Positions 38,636 through 48,863 of a stretch of 64,000 nt of DNA are shown here, piece by piece. Numbering within the stretch: position 1 is the first letter of the stretch; each line of letters starts with the position of its first letter. The notes below the pieces were generated by a model. That model made no database searches, was not told the DNA's origin, and saw nothing but the letters and a program-made list of their open reading frames with translations. Position numbers and translations under genes: made by a program. Source of the stretch: Sordaria brevicollis (taxonomy: Eukaryota > Ascomycota > Sordariomycetes > Sordariales > Sordariaceae). The DNA is taken from contig JAUTDP010000005.1 in the NCBI GenBank assembly GCA_033439795.1, positions 1,951,001 through 2,015,000 of the forward strand. Direction: 5' to 3'.

Positions 38636-41050
38636 TCACCAAGTAATCTCCTGCCGAACCTTCTTCCCTCTCCCCCTCTTCTTCCCCGCTGCCCCATCCT
38701 TCCCAAACAACGCCTCGGCCTTTTTGCGTTCCTCCTCCGCTTTCGCATCCTCAATCGCTTTTTGGCGTGCCTCAAACTCCTCCTCTGCCTTACGTTGCTC
38801 TTCGTAGATCTTCTCCGCAGTCTCAAACTCCTGCCCCGTCTCCTTCTGGTACTGCTCGATATCAATCGTCACCGTCCTCTCGCCCACCAGCGCCTTTTGG
38901 ATCCGATCGGGATCTGCTCGTTCCTCGCGGTTAAACTTCAGCTTGATGTGCTTGCGGGTTTTGTTGGGAAAGAGGCGGGCGATGGTTTCGAAATCGGTGC
39001 CGAACATGGTTAACGCAGAATAAAACTTGTCGGTTTCTTCGTCGGTCCATTGGCCCGGTTTCATGTTCCTCCGCAAGTAGGTTGCCGAGGTGGTGTGGTG
39101 CGTGAAATCGTTCTCTTCTTGCACTTCGTAGTTGGCGTGGTCGATCTCGGCGTGCCGGTTTACTTGGAGGGAGCGCTCGTTGAGGCGGATTTCGCCGTCG
39201 ATCATGATGTATTGTTCGCCTACGGCGCCGACGGTTGAGTCGACGAGGGGGGGTTGGTCGTCGGTGGTGGTGGTGGCGGCGCCGGGACGGGAGGAGGTGG
39301 TAGGGTTGTTGTTGGTGGAAGAGGTGGCACCGGGTGCAGGGGTACCGGAGGCGGAGGCTTCGCCGCTGGCACCGCCGTTTTCTCCGTCGTCGTCGCCGGA
39401 TTCGCCGCGCTTTTGCTTCTTCCGCTTCTCGTAGTACTTCTGTCGTTTGGCACGCTCGCGCTCGGCGAGCTCGTCGTGGAGACTAAATTTCTTGCCGATG
39501 TGGAGGTCCTTGGCCAGCTCGGCCATGGTTAGTTGGGTGACGTCGATCTGGACTTGTTCGGCGTTTTCGGGCGTGGCTTCGCGCTGTTGCCTGCTGCCGC
39601 CCTTCTTGGTGGTTGCCTGAGAGGCTTCGGTTTGCTCGCCATCTTCGCCTAGTAGTGCTGGATCGATATTCGACTCTGATGTTTTGGGTTTTCTCGGCTT
39701 CCGGACACGCTTCGGTTTGGGTGCTGCTTCCTGGCCGTCTTCTCCCTCGGCACTCGGTTCAGCTGCTGCTTTCTTTGCCCGTGCGCGCTTCTTGGGTGGT
39801 GCTTTTGGTGCGGATGCCTCGTCGGCTGCACCTTCAGTGCCGTCATTATCTGCCCCGCCTTCGCCGGTTGCTGCATCCGCCTTGCGTTTCCGAGGAGCAC
39901 GCTTCTTGGGAGCTGGTGCTGCTGCCTCACCCTCACCCTCAGCCGCCTCCTCTCCGTTGGCGCTCGGCTCTGCCGCTGCTTTCCTTGTCGTCCTTGTTCG
40001 CTTCTTGGGAGGTGCTGTCGCTTCTTCACCTTCAGCTTCGGCCTCACCATTGTTCGCTTCGTCTTCGCCAGTTGCCGCATCAGCTTTGCGTTTTCGAGGA
40101 GCCCGAGGTTTCGCAGGTGCCCTCTTCGCGGGTGCCTTCTTTGTAGCCTTGGTTGCGGGTTCAGCCGGCGCCTCGGTACTCGACTCTGTTCGACTCTCAG
40201 TAGAGCTTTCGGTTGTTGTAGCTGCTGTCTGAGTGACTGAGGAGGTTGATGCCGTCGCTTGTGCGGATTCTGTACTAGAACGTGTCGAAGCGGCTTCTGT
40301 AGAGGTGGTTCCACTTGGAGTGGTCGAGGATGCTGTGGGAGTATTGGTTACGGCTGCCGAACGTGTGGTCCTGGATGGAGATTGTGTTATTATTTCTGTA
40401 GCCGCGGATCTCCTGCCTCTGGGCCTCGTGATTTCGATAATCGTTGGAGTGATAACCGTTGATGGTGTTCCTCTGGTCTTGGACGGTGTCTGTTTTGGAG
40501 TCGCTTCCGTCAAGTTCTCGGTCGTGGTACCTGAGCTCCTTTCGGTTGTTGGCTTCCCTGCTGGTTTCTCCGCGGGCTTCTCTGTTGGCTTTTCGGTTGG
40601 CTTTTCGGTTGGCTTCTCTACAGGCTTTTCAACTTGCTTCTCGGCTGGCTTTTCCACAGGCGTACTTGTCATCGCAGTAGGGGCTGGAGTTGGCGCTGGA
40701 GCTGGGGCCGGAGCTGCAGCCGAGGTAGCAGCAGGTTGTGCTTGCTTGTCTGTTGGAGCGGCATCTTTTGTGGTTGGTTTGGCAACACTCGAAGACTCCT
40801 TCTCGGGGACTGTATCGATTGGGCCAGTCGCAGGAGGGGTAGGTTGAGCTGGAGCTGAAACTGAAGCCGGCGATACCTGACGGGTCGAAGGTCCGGATTC
40901 GGCTGTGGGAGTGGCAGCAGCTGTTGTAGGTTGCGAAGTTGTCTCGGTCGGAGCGGGAGTCGAATCTGTTGATTTCGCTGAAGCTGGCGCGTTGCGACGA
41001 GCAATCACCTTGGGCTTGACCTTGGGGCCGAAGCCCGCTTTCTTGAGCAT
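38636..41050 (-). CDS. bdp1: Transcription factor TFIIIB subunit Bdp1 (B''), 804 aa
   Basis: Single-exon gene starting MLKKAGFGPK. The key domain is a SANT/Myb-like region at about residues 664-718 (GQWTDEETDKFYSALTMFG, FPNKTRKHIKLKFNREE), characteristic of Bdp1. Bdp1 joins Brf1 and TBP at RNA polymerase III promoters and is needed for promoter opening. About 500 N-terminal residues are low complexity: Thr/Ser/Pro/Ala-rich, TEKP repeats (about 140-165), then Lys/Arg-Pro blocks (KKR, RKRK) alternating with acidic runs. Two copies of a 68-codon unit are visible there. The C-terminus is a charged coiled-coil-like helix and a basic end (KKRGRGKKVRQEITW). Longer than yeast Bdp1 (594 aa) because of the N-terminal expansion. 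Divergent from bre1. Confidence 0.93.
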   Translation of the reverse strand: MLKKAGFGPKVKPKVIARRNAPASAKSTDSTPAPTETTSQPTTAAATPTAESGPSTRQVSPASVSAPAQPTPPATGPIDTVPEKESSSVAKPTTKDAAPTDKQAQPAATSAAAPAPAPAPTPAPTAMTSTPVEKPAEKQVEKPVEKPTEKPTEKPTEKPAEKPAGKPTTERSSGTTTENLTEATPKQTPSKTRGTPSTVITPTIIEITRPRGRRSAATEIITQSPSRTTRSAAVTNTPTASSTTPSGTTSTEAASTRSSTESAQATASTSSVTQTAATTTESSTESRTESSTEAPAEPATKATKKAPAKRAPAKPRAPRKRKADAATGEDEANNGEAEAEGEEATAPPKKRTRTTRKAAAEPSANGEEAAEGEGEAAAPAPKKRAPRKRKADAATGEGGADNDGTEGAADEASAPKAPPKKRARAKKAAAEPSAEGEDGQEAAPKPKRVRKPRKPKTSESNIDPALLGEDGEQTEASQATTKKGGSRQQREATPENAEQVQIDVTQLTMAELAKDLHIGKKFSLHDELAERERAKRQKYYEKRKKQKRGESGDDDGENGGASGEASASGTPAPGATSSTNNNPTTSSRPGAATTTTDDQPPLVDSTVGAVGEQYIMIDGEIRLNERSLQVNRHAEIDHANYEVQEENDFTHHTTSATYLRRNMKPGQWTDEETDKFYSALTMFGTDFETIARLFPNKTRKHIKLKFNREERADPDRIQKALVGERTVTIDIEQYQKETGQEFETAEKIYEEQRKAEEEFEARQKAIEDAKAEEERKKAEALFGKDGAAGKKRGRGKKVRQEITW

Positions 41051-42530
41051 CTTGACTGTAGTCGCCGGACCCGGCTAGCAGTTTTGGTTTATACAGCAGG
41101 GGACGTCGAGGTTTTGGTGAGCATGGCCTCCACGAGGCTGTCGGCGATAACTTAAGACCGGGGGTTGTTCTGATTTCTGAGGCTCAACTGATGGTGAATT
41201 GGTGGGTATCAAATCGGTGCGTGTCCGGACAATCGCGATGACTGGAGATCGGGGATAACGGGCAGTCGAGGGATTCAATTGCCACACAAGCAACTGAAGG
41301 GCGTGTAGTCGTAGATTGTTGACTTGGGGGTTGACAACAAAAATGCGATAAAGTGATGATGGGAAAAAAGATGGGCGGGGTGGGTGGTCAGGATCCAGTC
41401 CCGGTAGTGGTGCACTGGAGCGTCCAGGCTTCGCGGGATCAGCCAGTGATAGTGGAGGAATCGAAGTGCGATAAAGGCACCGCCGGCCAAGGCTGAAAGA
41501 GGCTTAGCGTGACGCATCCAGAGGCCGAAGAGTGGATGCTGTCTGGCGGTCGCCGCGAGTCTTGATGCTCCCGCTCACAGACCCACTTTTTGTGAGAAGT
41601 GGAAGTGTTGAGAATGAAGTGAGGGTTGCAGTCATGTCTATGTCTGTCTCGTGCCTTGGATTCCTCCCATTTTCCGCCCATCAGTTCGTCACAGACAGAA
41701 TGGCAGACACCGGAAAAATGTGAGAAGGAAGCACAGCCAGAGAGAGGGAGCAGCACAGCAATTCATTCATTCATTCTTTTATTCACCCAGTTGCTTGGAC
41801 TTTGTTTGGCTCTGCTGGTCCCTCCTCTATGATACCTCTACAGCCTTTCCCTTCCTTAACAATTATTTCCTCCTCCAGCCCAGCACCAGAGGCTCCCACT
41901 CCCGACACCCGCCTGAACTGCTGGAGCCCCGTCCGGCTCGGCTCTGCTCCAGTCACGTTCTGCGAACTTGCCTCAGGTGTTGCTCCGTCCTTTCCACAGT
42001 TTCCATCCTCCGACACTTTCGAAGAACAGAGAACTGGAACCCGCACGCTCCTTTTGGCCAGCCTTGACTGTTCTGCCACTTCCACCTCGTTTTTTCACTT
42101 TCAACCAAGTTCTGCGCACACCGGGTTTCTGTCCAAGTTTACAGCCCACCCACCCTCACAACCACAACCACAACCACGGGCATTCCCAACAACATCGTCG
42201 TCGTCGCCGGCATCAGACACGCGCCCCTCCGTAATCCGTTGACGCTTCTCATCGACGACGGACAACGAGTCAGCCACCTCTCTCTCTCTCTCTCTCTATG
42301 CAGTGGCGGTAAGGGATCACAACAACCACGTCGTCCATCGCACCACCGGCTGGCTGCTCCCGCCTTCTTTCTTGCTCTCCCATTGCCGACCGCGCTTTTT
42401 CTTCCAACTTATTTTTTCTCTGCCCGCTGCTTGTTTCCGGCCTTCATCGCTCGCGCCCTTCGCCAATCCGCTTTCCGCCGCCAGCACCGACACCTGAGTT
42501 CCCGGTCCGCTCCCCCAAGCGCCTTTTCTC
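41051..42530. promoter_or_regulatory. Divergent promoter region bdp1 / bre1
   Basis: 1.48 kb between two start codons pointing apart. It holds an (ATTC)4 run at 41761-41776 and a (TC)n run at about 42279-42297, the latter in the probable bre1 leader, plus CT-rich and CA-rich tracts common in fungal core promoters. No TATA box was convincing. The bre1 leader also contains upstream open frames. Confidence 0.55.
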
Positions 42531-45239
42531 ATGCCGGTTGCCACCTCTCCCTCCGCAGTGCCTCGTCCTACCACCGTCAAGATGGAGGACAGGAAGAGAC
42601 CAGCCGCCAACGCGGATGACGTTGCCCCTCCTAGCAAGCGACAGGCTGTCAACGGCACCAGCAAGTCCAAGGATGACGATTTAAGGGAAGAGGCTTGGAT
42701 TGAGGTATGTGTCACACATTATCGGCTACCGCTTCACGCTACCCCCTCCCTTCTCGCCCGCCCTTCTCCATATCACATCTCCCGCCTCTAGCCCTTCGTG
42801 TCCCCGACGCCATCGAGCGCGTTCTATCCTGTCTGTCCCTTGACGCCGCCCGTCATTTACCGCAGGCGCGTCCGCTTTAGAGAGCATCTTACGTGTCGGC
42901 CAACCTCCTTATGACCCTCACCGCGATGTTTTTGTTGGGGTACTCTCCTCGACCCTTGCTAATGCGCGGCTTGCTGGCCACAGCACGCCCGGCTCCCAGG
43001 ATATCTCTCTTCATCATGCAATGCCTTGACCCTACCTACTCCCAGATACCACGCTCCTTAACCCGCCCACGATGTACATGATTCTCCTTTCACGGGCTTG
43101 AAACCGACGGCTTGGCTGACTGGTTACGATGCGCAGGAATTTCAAAAAGGTGCCATTTACCGGCAGATGCAAGAGTACAGGCGGGCAAAGATCGATTTAG
43201 AACACCGTCTACAAGAAGCCGAGAAGAGCGCCGCTTTTCACGATGATCACTTGCGCGTTATCAAGCAATGGCTATCGCAGGTATGCCTCGACTCCACTCC
43301 CATCTCCACACGACAAAGCTCGCTGACACCCCTCAGTTGACCCAAGAGCTCGAATTGATTGCCGAAGGGTCACTCAAATCCATTAGCCTGAAGCCCTCAG
43401 AATCCAACTGGGTATCGAGCCTCGCTTTTAAGGACAGCAAGGAATTCCGCCAACACTTGGATGATATCAGGAAACCCGTCATTTCCAAGGTCGAATCTCT
43501 CCTGAACAAACTTGCTAGTGTCCGGGGCGAGGTCAAGCCTGACGTGGCGCAACTGGAAGCCCAGGTGAAGTCCTTACTGGCAAATCAGAAGGAACTAGCA
43601 GTGAAAATCGATAGACTCCAGGCCGAAAACGCGACGCTGTCCGAGCAGTATGACACCGCGACCCTGAAGGTGATTAAGGCGGAACGGAAGCTCGACAGGG
43701 TTAGAAGTGCCCAAGTCCAGAAATTGGAACAGCAAGCATTGGCCAACTCGACAACGCGGCAAACGACAAGCGACGAAAATGGCACAGGTTCAAGTACGGA
43801 AAATGGCGATGGCGGGGAGTACAAGACCAAATACAAGGAAGCCATGGCCGTTGCCAACAAGCAAAAAGAACAGATCGAATCTCTTATGGCCGAGATCAAA
43901 GGCCTGCAAGAAGAGAATTCCAGTTTGAAGGTCAAGAAAGAGGGCATTTCCGAGGAAGATTACGCCCGCACCGATGTGTTCAAGCAGTTCAAGGCTCAGA
44001 ACGAGGATCTCATCAAGCGCATCAACAATCTGGAGGCCGTCAACAAGCAGCTACGGGAAGACGCCGAGAAGTTGCGGGCTGAACGAACATCATACCGTGC
44101 CACTCTGGAACAAGAAGCGCAAGCTCTCACATCGGATCTGGAAGACCAGATACAACAGAAGGACCAAGATCTCACTAGGATTCGCTCTGCAAGAGATGAA
44201 CTTCTTGCAGAGCTTGCCATGCGTAAGGCAAGCCAGGAACAGGAGAAGACATCGTCTGCTCATCTGAATGAACTCCTTGAGACCATGCAGGATCGGGTAA
44301 AGCAGCTAGAATCTGAGCTCGAAAGGCTAAGGCCAGCGGAAGATGCAGTCAAGCCCACGGAGGATTTAAGCAACCTTTCAGCTGATGAGCTCCGTGAGAA
44401 GTTCGCCAAGTTGGAAAGGGACTACGAAGCGATTAACAAGGAACTCCCGGCACTCGAAAAGTCGTACAGGAAGGCCATGGGTCTTGCGCACAAGAAGGTT
44501 ATGGATTTCACTGCTTTGGAGGAACGGGTTGCTATTCTCACAGCCGAGAAGAGCAAGGCCGACCAGAAATACTTTGCCGCGCGTAAGGACATGGACATTA
44601 GGATTGCCGAGATACGGACATTGCGCACACAGAACAGCAAGAGTTCCGAGATCATTTCTCAGCTCAAGGATGTCGAGACGCAACACCGAGCTCTTATCAC
44701 AACTTTGGAGAAGCAGATTGCAGATCTGAAGACGTCTAACACGACAATTGTGACGGAAAGTAAGAAACTGGAATCCTTGAGTTCCGAGGCCACTCGGCGG
44801 GCAGATGCTGTGAAGTCACAGATCGAAAAGCTGCAGAATCTCGTGCAGTCCAAGGATTCGGCAGGCAGGGAGCTGAAGGAGAAGGCGATGGACAAGGAGC
44901 AGGAGGCGGAGAAGCTCAAGGTGCGCCTCGACAAGGTCAGCTCGGAACGCGACAAGTGGAAGACCAAGTGCCAGTCCAACTCGACCGAGGAGGAGGAAAT
45001 GCTGAGGGTGAGTAATTCCGAAATATTATTTTGCGTGGGATGTATACTGACTTGCGATTGCGTAGAACTTGGTCCTCTGCTCCGTGTGCAGAAGCAACTT
45101 CAAGAACACGATACTTAAGGGATGCGGTCACGTATTCTGCAACGAATGTGTCGACAACCGACTGGCCAACCGCATGCGGAAATGCCCCAGCTGCAACAAG
45201 GCGTTCGATCGATCTGACGCCATGCCTGCTCATCTGTAG
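42531..45239 (+). CDS. bre1: E3 ubiquitin ligase Bre1 (histone H2B), 720 aa, 4 exons
   Basis: Exons: 42531-42704, 43137-43280, 43337-45007, 45066-45239, with introns of 432, 56 and 58 bp (donors gtatgt, gtatgc, gtgagt). Residues 18-43 form a basic N-terminal segment ([14 protein letters not shown]...PPSKRQAV) typical of fungal Bre1. Residues from about 60 to 650 are almost continuous coiled coil. The C-terminal RING is C3HC4 with C668, C671, C683, H685, C688, C691, C703 and C706 all present, and it sits alone in the last exon. In the family Bre1 works with Rad6 to monoubiquitylate H2B, a mark needed for H3K4 and H3K79 methylation and transcription elongation. The exon 1 to 2 join ([17 protein letters not shown]) is in frame. 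A candidate polyadenylation signal aataaa lies at 45674. Confidence 0.95.
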
Positions 45240-46009
45240 TGAATGATTCTGGTGGGAGGGGGAGGGTAAAGATCAAGCAGCATATGGATGCTGAACAAGA
45301 GAAAGCACGCCGCGCAAGCTTAAGTATGGACAGTATATGAACTGTCAGCGTTTTTGAGTATCACCAAGCCATTATCCTTTGATGCGCTCTACTCGAGACT
45401 GCGGAGACATAGGTTCATACGAACCCCGAGATTTTGGGATGGTCTTCATTCTTAGGCCGGTCTGTGAAAGACCATTGGAGATGGGGAAAGGGGAGCCGAT
45501 TGAATGGAGGAACACAAGCATGATGCACCATATGCGCACCACATGTCGCCTCATTCGAATATCGAAAACTGGAAGGCTATACCCTCGGCCAAGGATCGAG
45601 GCATCTTCGGGCCGTGTTGGAAGGATATGTCATAGGTTGTGTACTGGAATAGACGGAAAAACAAAGTACATCCAATAAATGGTTATCATCGGCGTCTTGG
45701 AAGGGGCTAGGTAGCGATCAGCATTGAATTCGTTTTGATGTACAGATTTTGGGAGTATGGTTCATTGCTAGGGATAGCATGTGTGTGTGATACCGAATAG
45801 GACTGGAGTGGACTAGACGCTGGAGGGGAGAGAAAGAATCCATGTTCTGTTGTTTTCAGAGCAAGCCCTTTGTATAATTTTCCAAAAAGAATGATTATAC
45901 GCTGGCGCAAGAATCGTTTCGATACCCTTTTGCTTCTTTTTTATGTGCCGTGCCTCAGATAACCCAAGTATTATTTATCGTCCAACGGTCCAACCAAAGC
46001 TCCATACGT
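45240..46009. other. Convergent intergenic region bre1 / SARAF-like gene
   Basis: 770 bp of 3' flanking DNA of two convergent genes; aataaa on + at 45674-45679. A 99-codon open frame (45379-45678, +) has no recognisable domain and was not taken as a gene. Confidence 0.6.
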
Positions 46010-47429
46010 CTACCGACGACTGGTTGATCCAAACCCAGTACTCTCATGCGTCGACCCCGAACTACCACCATTATCATAACTCGGCGACGAACTCGATCCC
46101 CAGCTCCTATTCCTCGATCCAGACGACGAACCCCATGTACTTCCATAGTTATACCCCCTATTCCTGTCTCGGTCATCTCTCCCCCTTCCTCTCTGGCCAG
46201 CCAAGTACCCAGCCGCCGCACCACCCGCCACTCCCGACCAAAACCCCGGCCTCCATCCTTGCTGTTGTTGGCCTGGTTGCTGCTGCTGGCTTCCACTCGG
46301 TTTGTTACCATACCCAGGATAAGGAGGAGGCGGCTCATCCCAATCCCCTCCATCTCCTGGTCCTCCTCCCGGTCCTCCGCCGAATCCAGGCCCTCCACCA
46401 CCTCCCCACCCCCGTCTTTCTCCATTGTTCCCCAAACGGCGGTTAGCACCAGCCTGTACACAAGCAGAGTAAATAATCCACCCCAACACCCCCACGAACA
46501 ACATCCCAAACAGCACACCACTCCACCCCGTCCCTTCCCCGTCCCCCCATCCACCACCATCACCAAACCCATCCCCATACTTCCTTCTTCCCTCCTCCGT
46601 CAGTACAAGGCGGTACTCAACCCCGCAACTCCCCTTCAACACATAATCATCTTCAGGACCATCATACCCTTCACATACCACATCCGTAGACCCCAATTGG
46701 AGAGTAGTAGGTAAAGAAGGGACGGTGCAAGACCATTGAATGTCTTCCTTTCCGTAGCGTGAACCGGCGTTGACGCAGCGCATTACGGAGATGTGTGGCT
46801 GCGCGAGTTTGCAGAGCGGGGAAGAGGGGGAGGGGAGGCAGGTTAGTTGGGGGATGGGGGGGAGGCGGCGGCCGGTGGTCATCTTATCGGGGGAGAAGGT
46901 TAGGGATTTTATCTGGAAAGTGGTAGTGTTAGCTTGCTGGACTTGGATGGGCGAGGCCGCGAGGACGATAGGAGAGAATGGGAAAGGGGAAAGGAAGGGG
47001 GGGTTGGTTGTAAGTGATGGTGATAGTAGCGAGAATGTGGAGTAATAGAAATGGGAAGAGACTGGATGGGGGGTTAGGTAGGTAGGTAGAGATGGAAAGG
47101 TTCGGGGTTGGACGAGGATACAAGAGGGTCGGTCTGGTGATAAAAAAACACAAAGGGCAAGAAAACAGAGGATGGACAACGCAAAGCACGCCGACCGGGT
47201 GCCGATGGTAAACGGGGAGGTATATAGTGTGATCGTGATGACAAGGGCGGACAGGACAGGACATGGAAGAGGGGGCGGGGATATGGTATACACGTACATT
47301 TGAAAGCAAAACCGCATCCTTAGCTTTCGATTTTGCTGCTTCTGCACCATTCAAACCGTTGGGCAGCGCAGAGAGGAAGAGGAGCGCTGCGGCGCCTAGT
47401 GAGGGGGATGATGGATCGAGGAGGCGCAT
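46010..47429 (-). CDS. SARAF-like store-operated calcium entry regulator (344 aa, 2 exons)
   Basis: Exon 1 is 47298-47429 and exon 2 is 46010-46912, with a 385-bp intron (donor gtacgtg, branch ctaac, acceptor ttccag). Residues 1-28 are a signal peptide (RLLDPSSPSLGAAALLFLSALP). The luminal domain (about 38-155) carries the SARAF/TMEM66 pattern: KDAVLLSN, then PIPQLTC, a CEGYDGPEDDYVLKGSC block and EYRLVL, with paired cysteines. One membrane helix lies at about 175-197. The cytosolic tail is Gly/Gln/Ser-rich and has PPPPYP, which contains a PPxY WW-domain motif. In animals SARAF is an ER membrane protein that turns off STIM/Orai calcium entry; fungi lack clear STIM/Orai, so its fungal role is unknown. 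The junction restores VLLSNIKSLTF, which is why I placed the intron there. Confidence 0.88.
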
Positions 47430-48863
47430 CGTTCCTTCAGGTATGTCTGACTTCGATGTAGTTTTGTTTTCGGTTCCGTTCGGGTCGCTCGATTATTCGT
47501 CGTGGATGACCTCGTTGACACGCTCGTGAATGCGCTCGTGCGTATCCTCTCTTGACTCGCAGGTGTGTACTAGGTGCTGATAATCTTGTCGAGTTCAGCT
47601 TCGGTGCGCGAGTGGCCGTTTCGAACAGTAGAGGTCGAGCTTCGAGAGCGGCCGTAGTGATGATAGTATATATAAAGACTAGGAATCGTGCGACTCTAAC
47701 TTCGCAAAGGTTGGTGTGTCAAGCTGGTCTTGTCAAGCCGAGTTTGTTAACCCAAGATTGTGATACCGAGATGAAGTGTAGTATAAGAATGGTAATGTTT
47801 GGCGAAACCCGTTGATGCCTAGCCTGGGCTGAAGTGGCTGAGATGATTCCCGTTTCGTTTCGTTACGTTTCGTTAGGTTGTAGGAAATGTGAGGAAGATG
47901 TATGGTAAAAGAGAGAAAACGTCGTCCAGTCAACGGGAAGTGATGCGAGCAAGGGTCTCTTCTGTGCGTCCTGTTGTCCCCCCCTCTGAGTGAAGGTAAC
48001 GCATATGAATCCCGTCAAGCGCAACAACCCTCTATGGTAGAAGCTCCAGATTTGATGTGACAAATTCAAAAGGACACTTGTTCCCTTCGTCCTTGTCGAG
48101 ACTGTAACTTGGTCCCTGTGTCTGAAACACGAGATCTAGAACTGGTTTCGACCAACGAAACCAATCAAGAAGGGAAAGAAAAGGATAAAAGAAAGGGGAA
48201 TGACGTTTGCCTCCCCGCGAACTGCCCCTCGTGGCCAGCCCCTCAGTGACAACGAGTGGAGAAAAAGGCGGGAGGCAGCCCAAAGCGGCGGTAATGGCGG
48301 CTACTTGGCGGATCCCAATGCGCTAAAGTGACAGGTCTGGGGTTCTGGATTCCGTTTTCTGTGGCGATCACAGGTACTTGACAAATTTGAGTGCTAAAGA
48401 AGAGGTGAGGCGTTAATGCATGTGAATGTGGATGTGAAGGCATTCCCATCCTGAGCATGCATGCATGTTGTCAAAATCGTCACACAAAAACGAAATATCA
48501 AGAGATTTTGTATGATATAGAAGTTGTCCATTCCGCTTCAGCATTCTTCTCATTCTTCAACCATGCTAACCATTAATAAATAACGCTTTCTGCATACAAA
48601 CAGTGGTATCGTCTAAAACATGTGCAAACCCGCCAGTCGTACCTCCGTCGCTCAACTCAACATGATGTTTTTTTTTCGCTCGGATATATCCCAACTGGCG
48701 TTATCCCTCCATTGATTAAACATTTGCCATCAAAATTCCGAAATCTTCCACGACAATAGTGGTGAGATCATACCCATCTAAAAACTGAACGCCATGCCAA
48801 ATGCCAAACAAAACTTTTTTGTCCTCAAGTTCTTTCGCGTCTTCCCCTTCGGCGTCATCCGGA
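47430..48863. other. Intergenic: SARAF-like promoter and 3' region of the ABC transporter gene
   Basis: 1.43 kb between two genes on the minus strand. Repeated cgtttcgttacgtttcgtta occurs near 47,850-47,875. Short open frames on both strands have no domain. The DNA next to 48864 is probably the ABC gene's 3' untranslated region. Confidence 0.6.

Noticed and set aside
39649..40314. Long antisense open frame (221 codons) inside bdp1
   Set aside because: Shadow of the Lys/Ala/Glu-rich bdp1 coding sequence in another frame.
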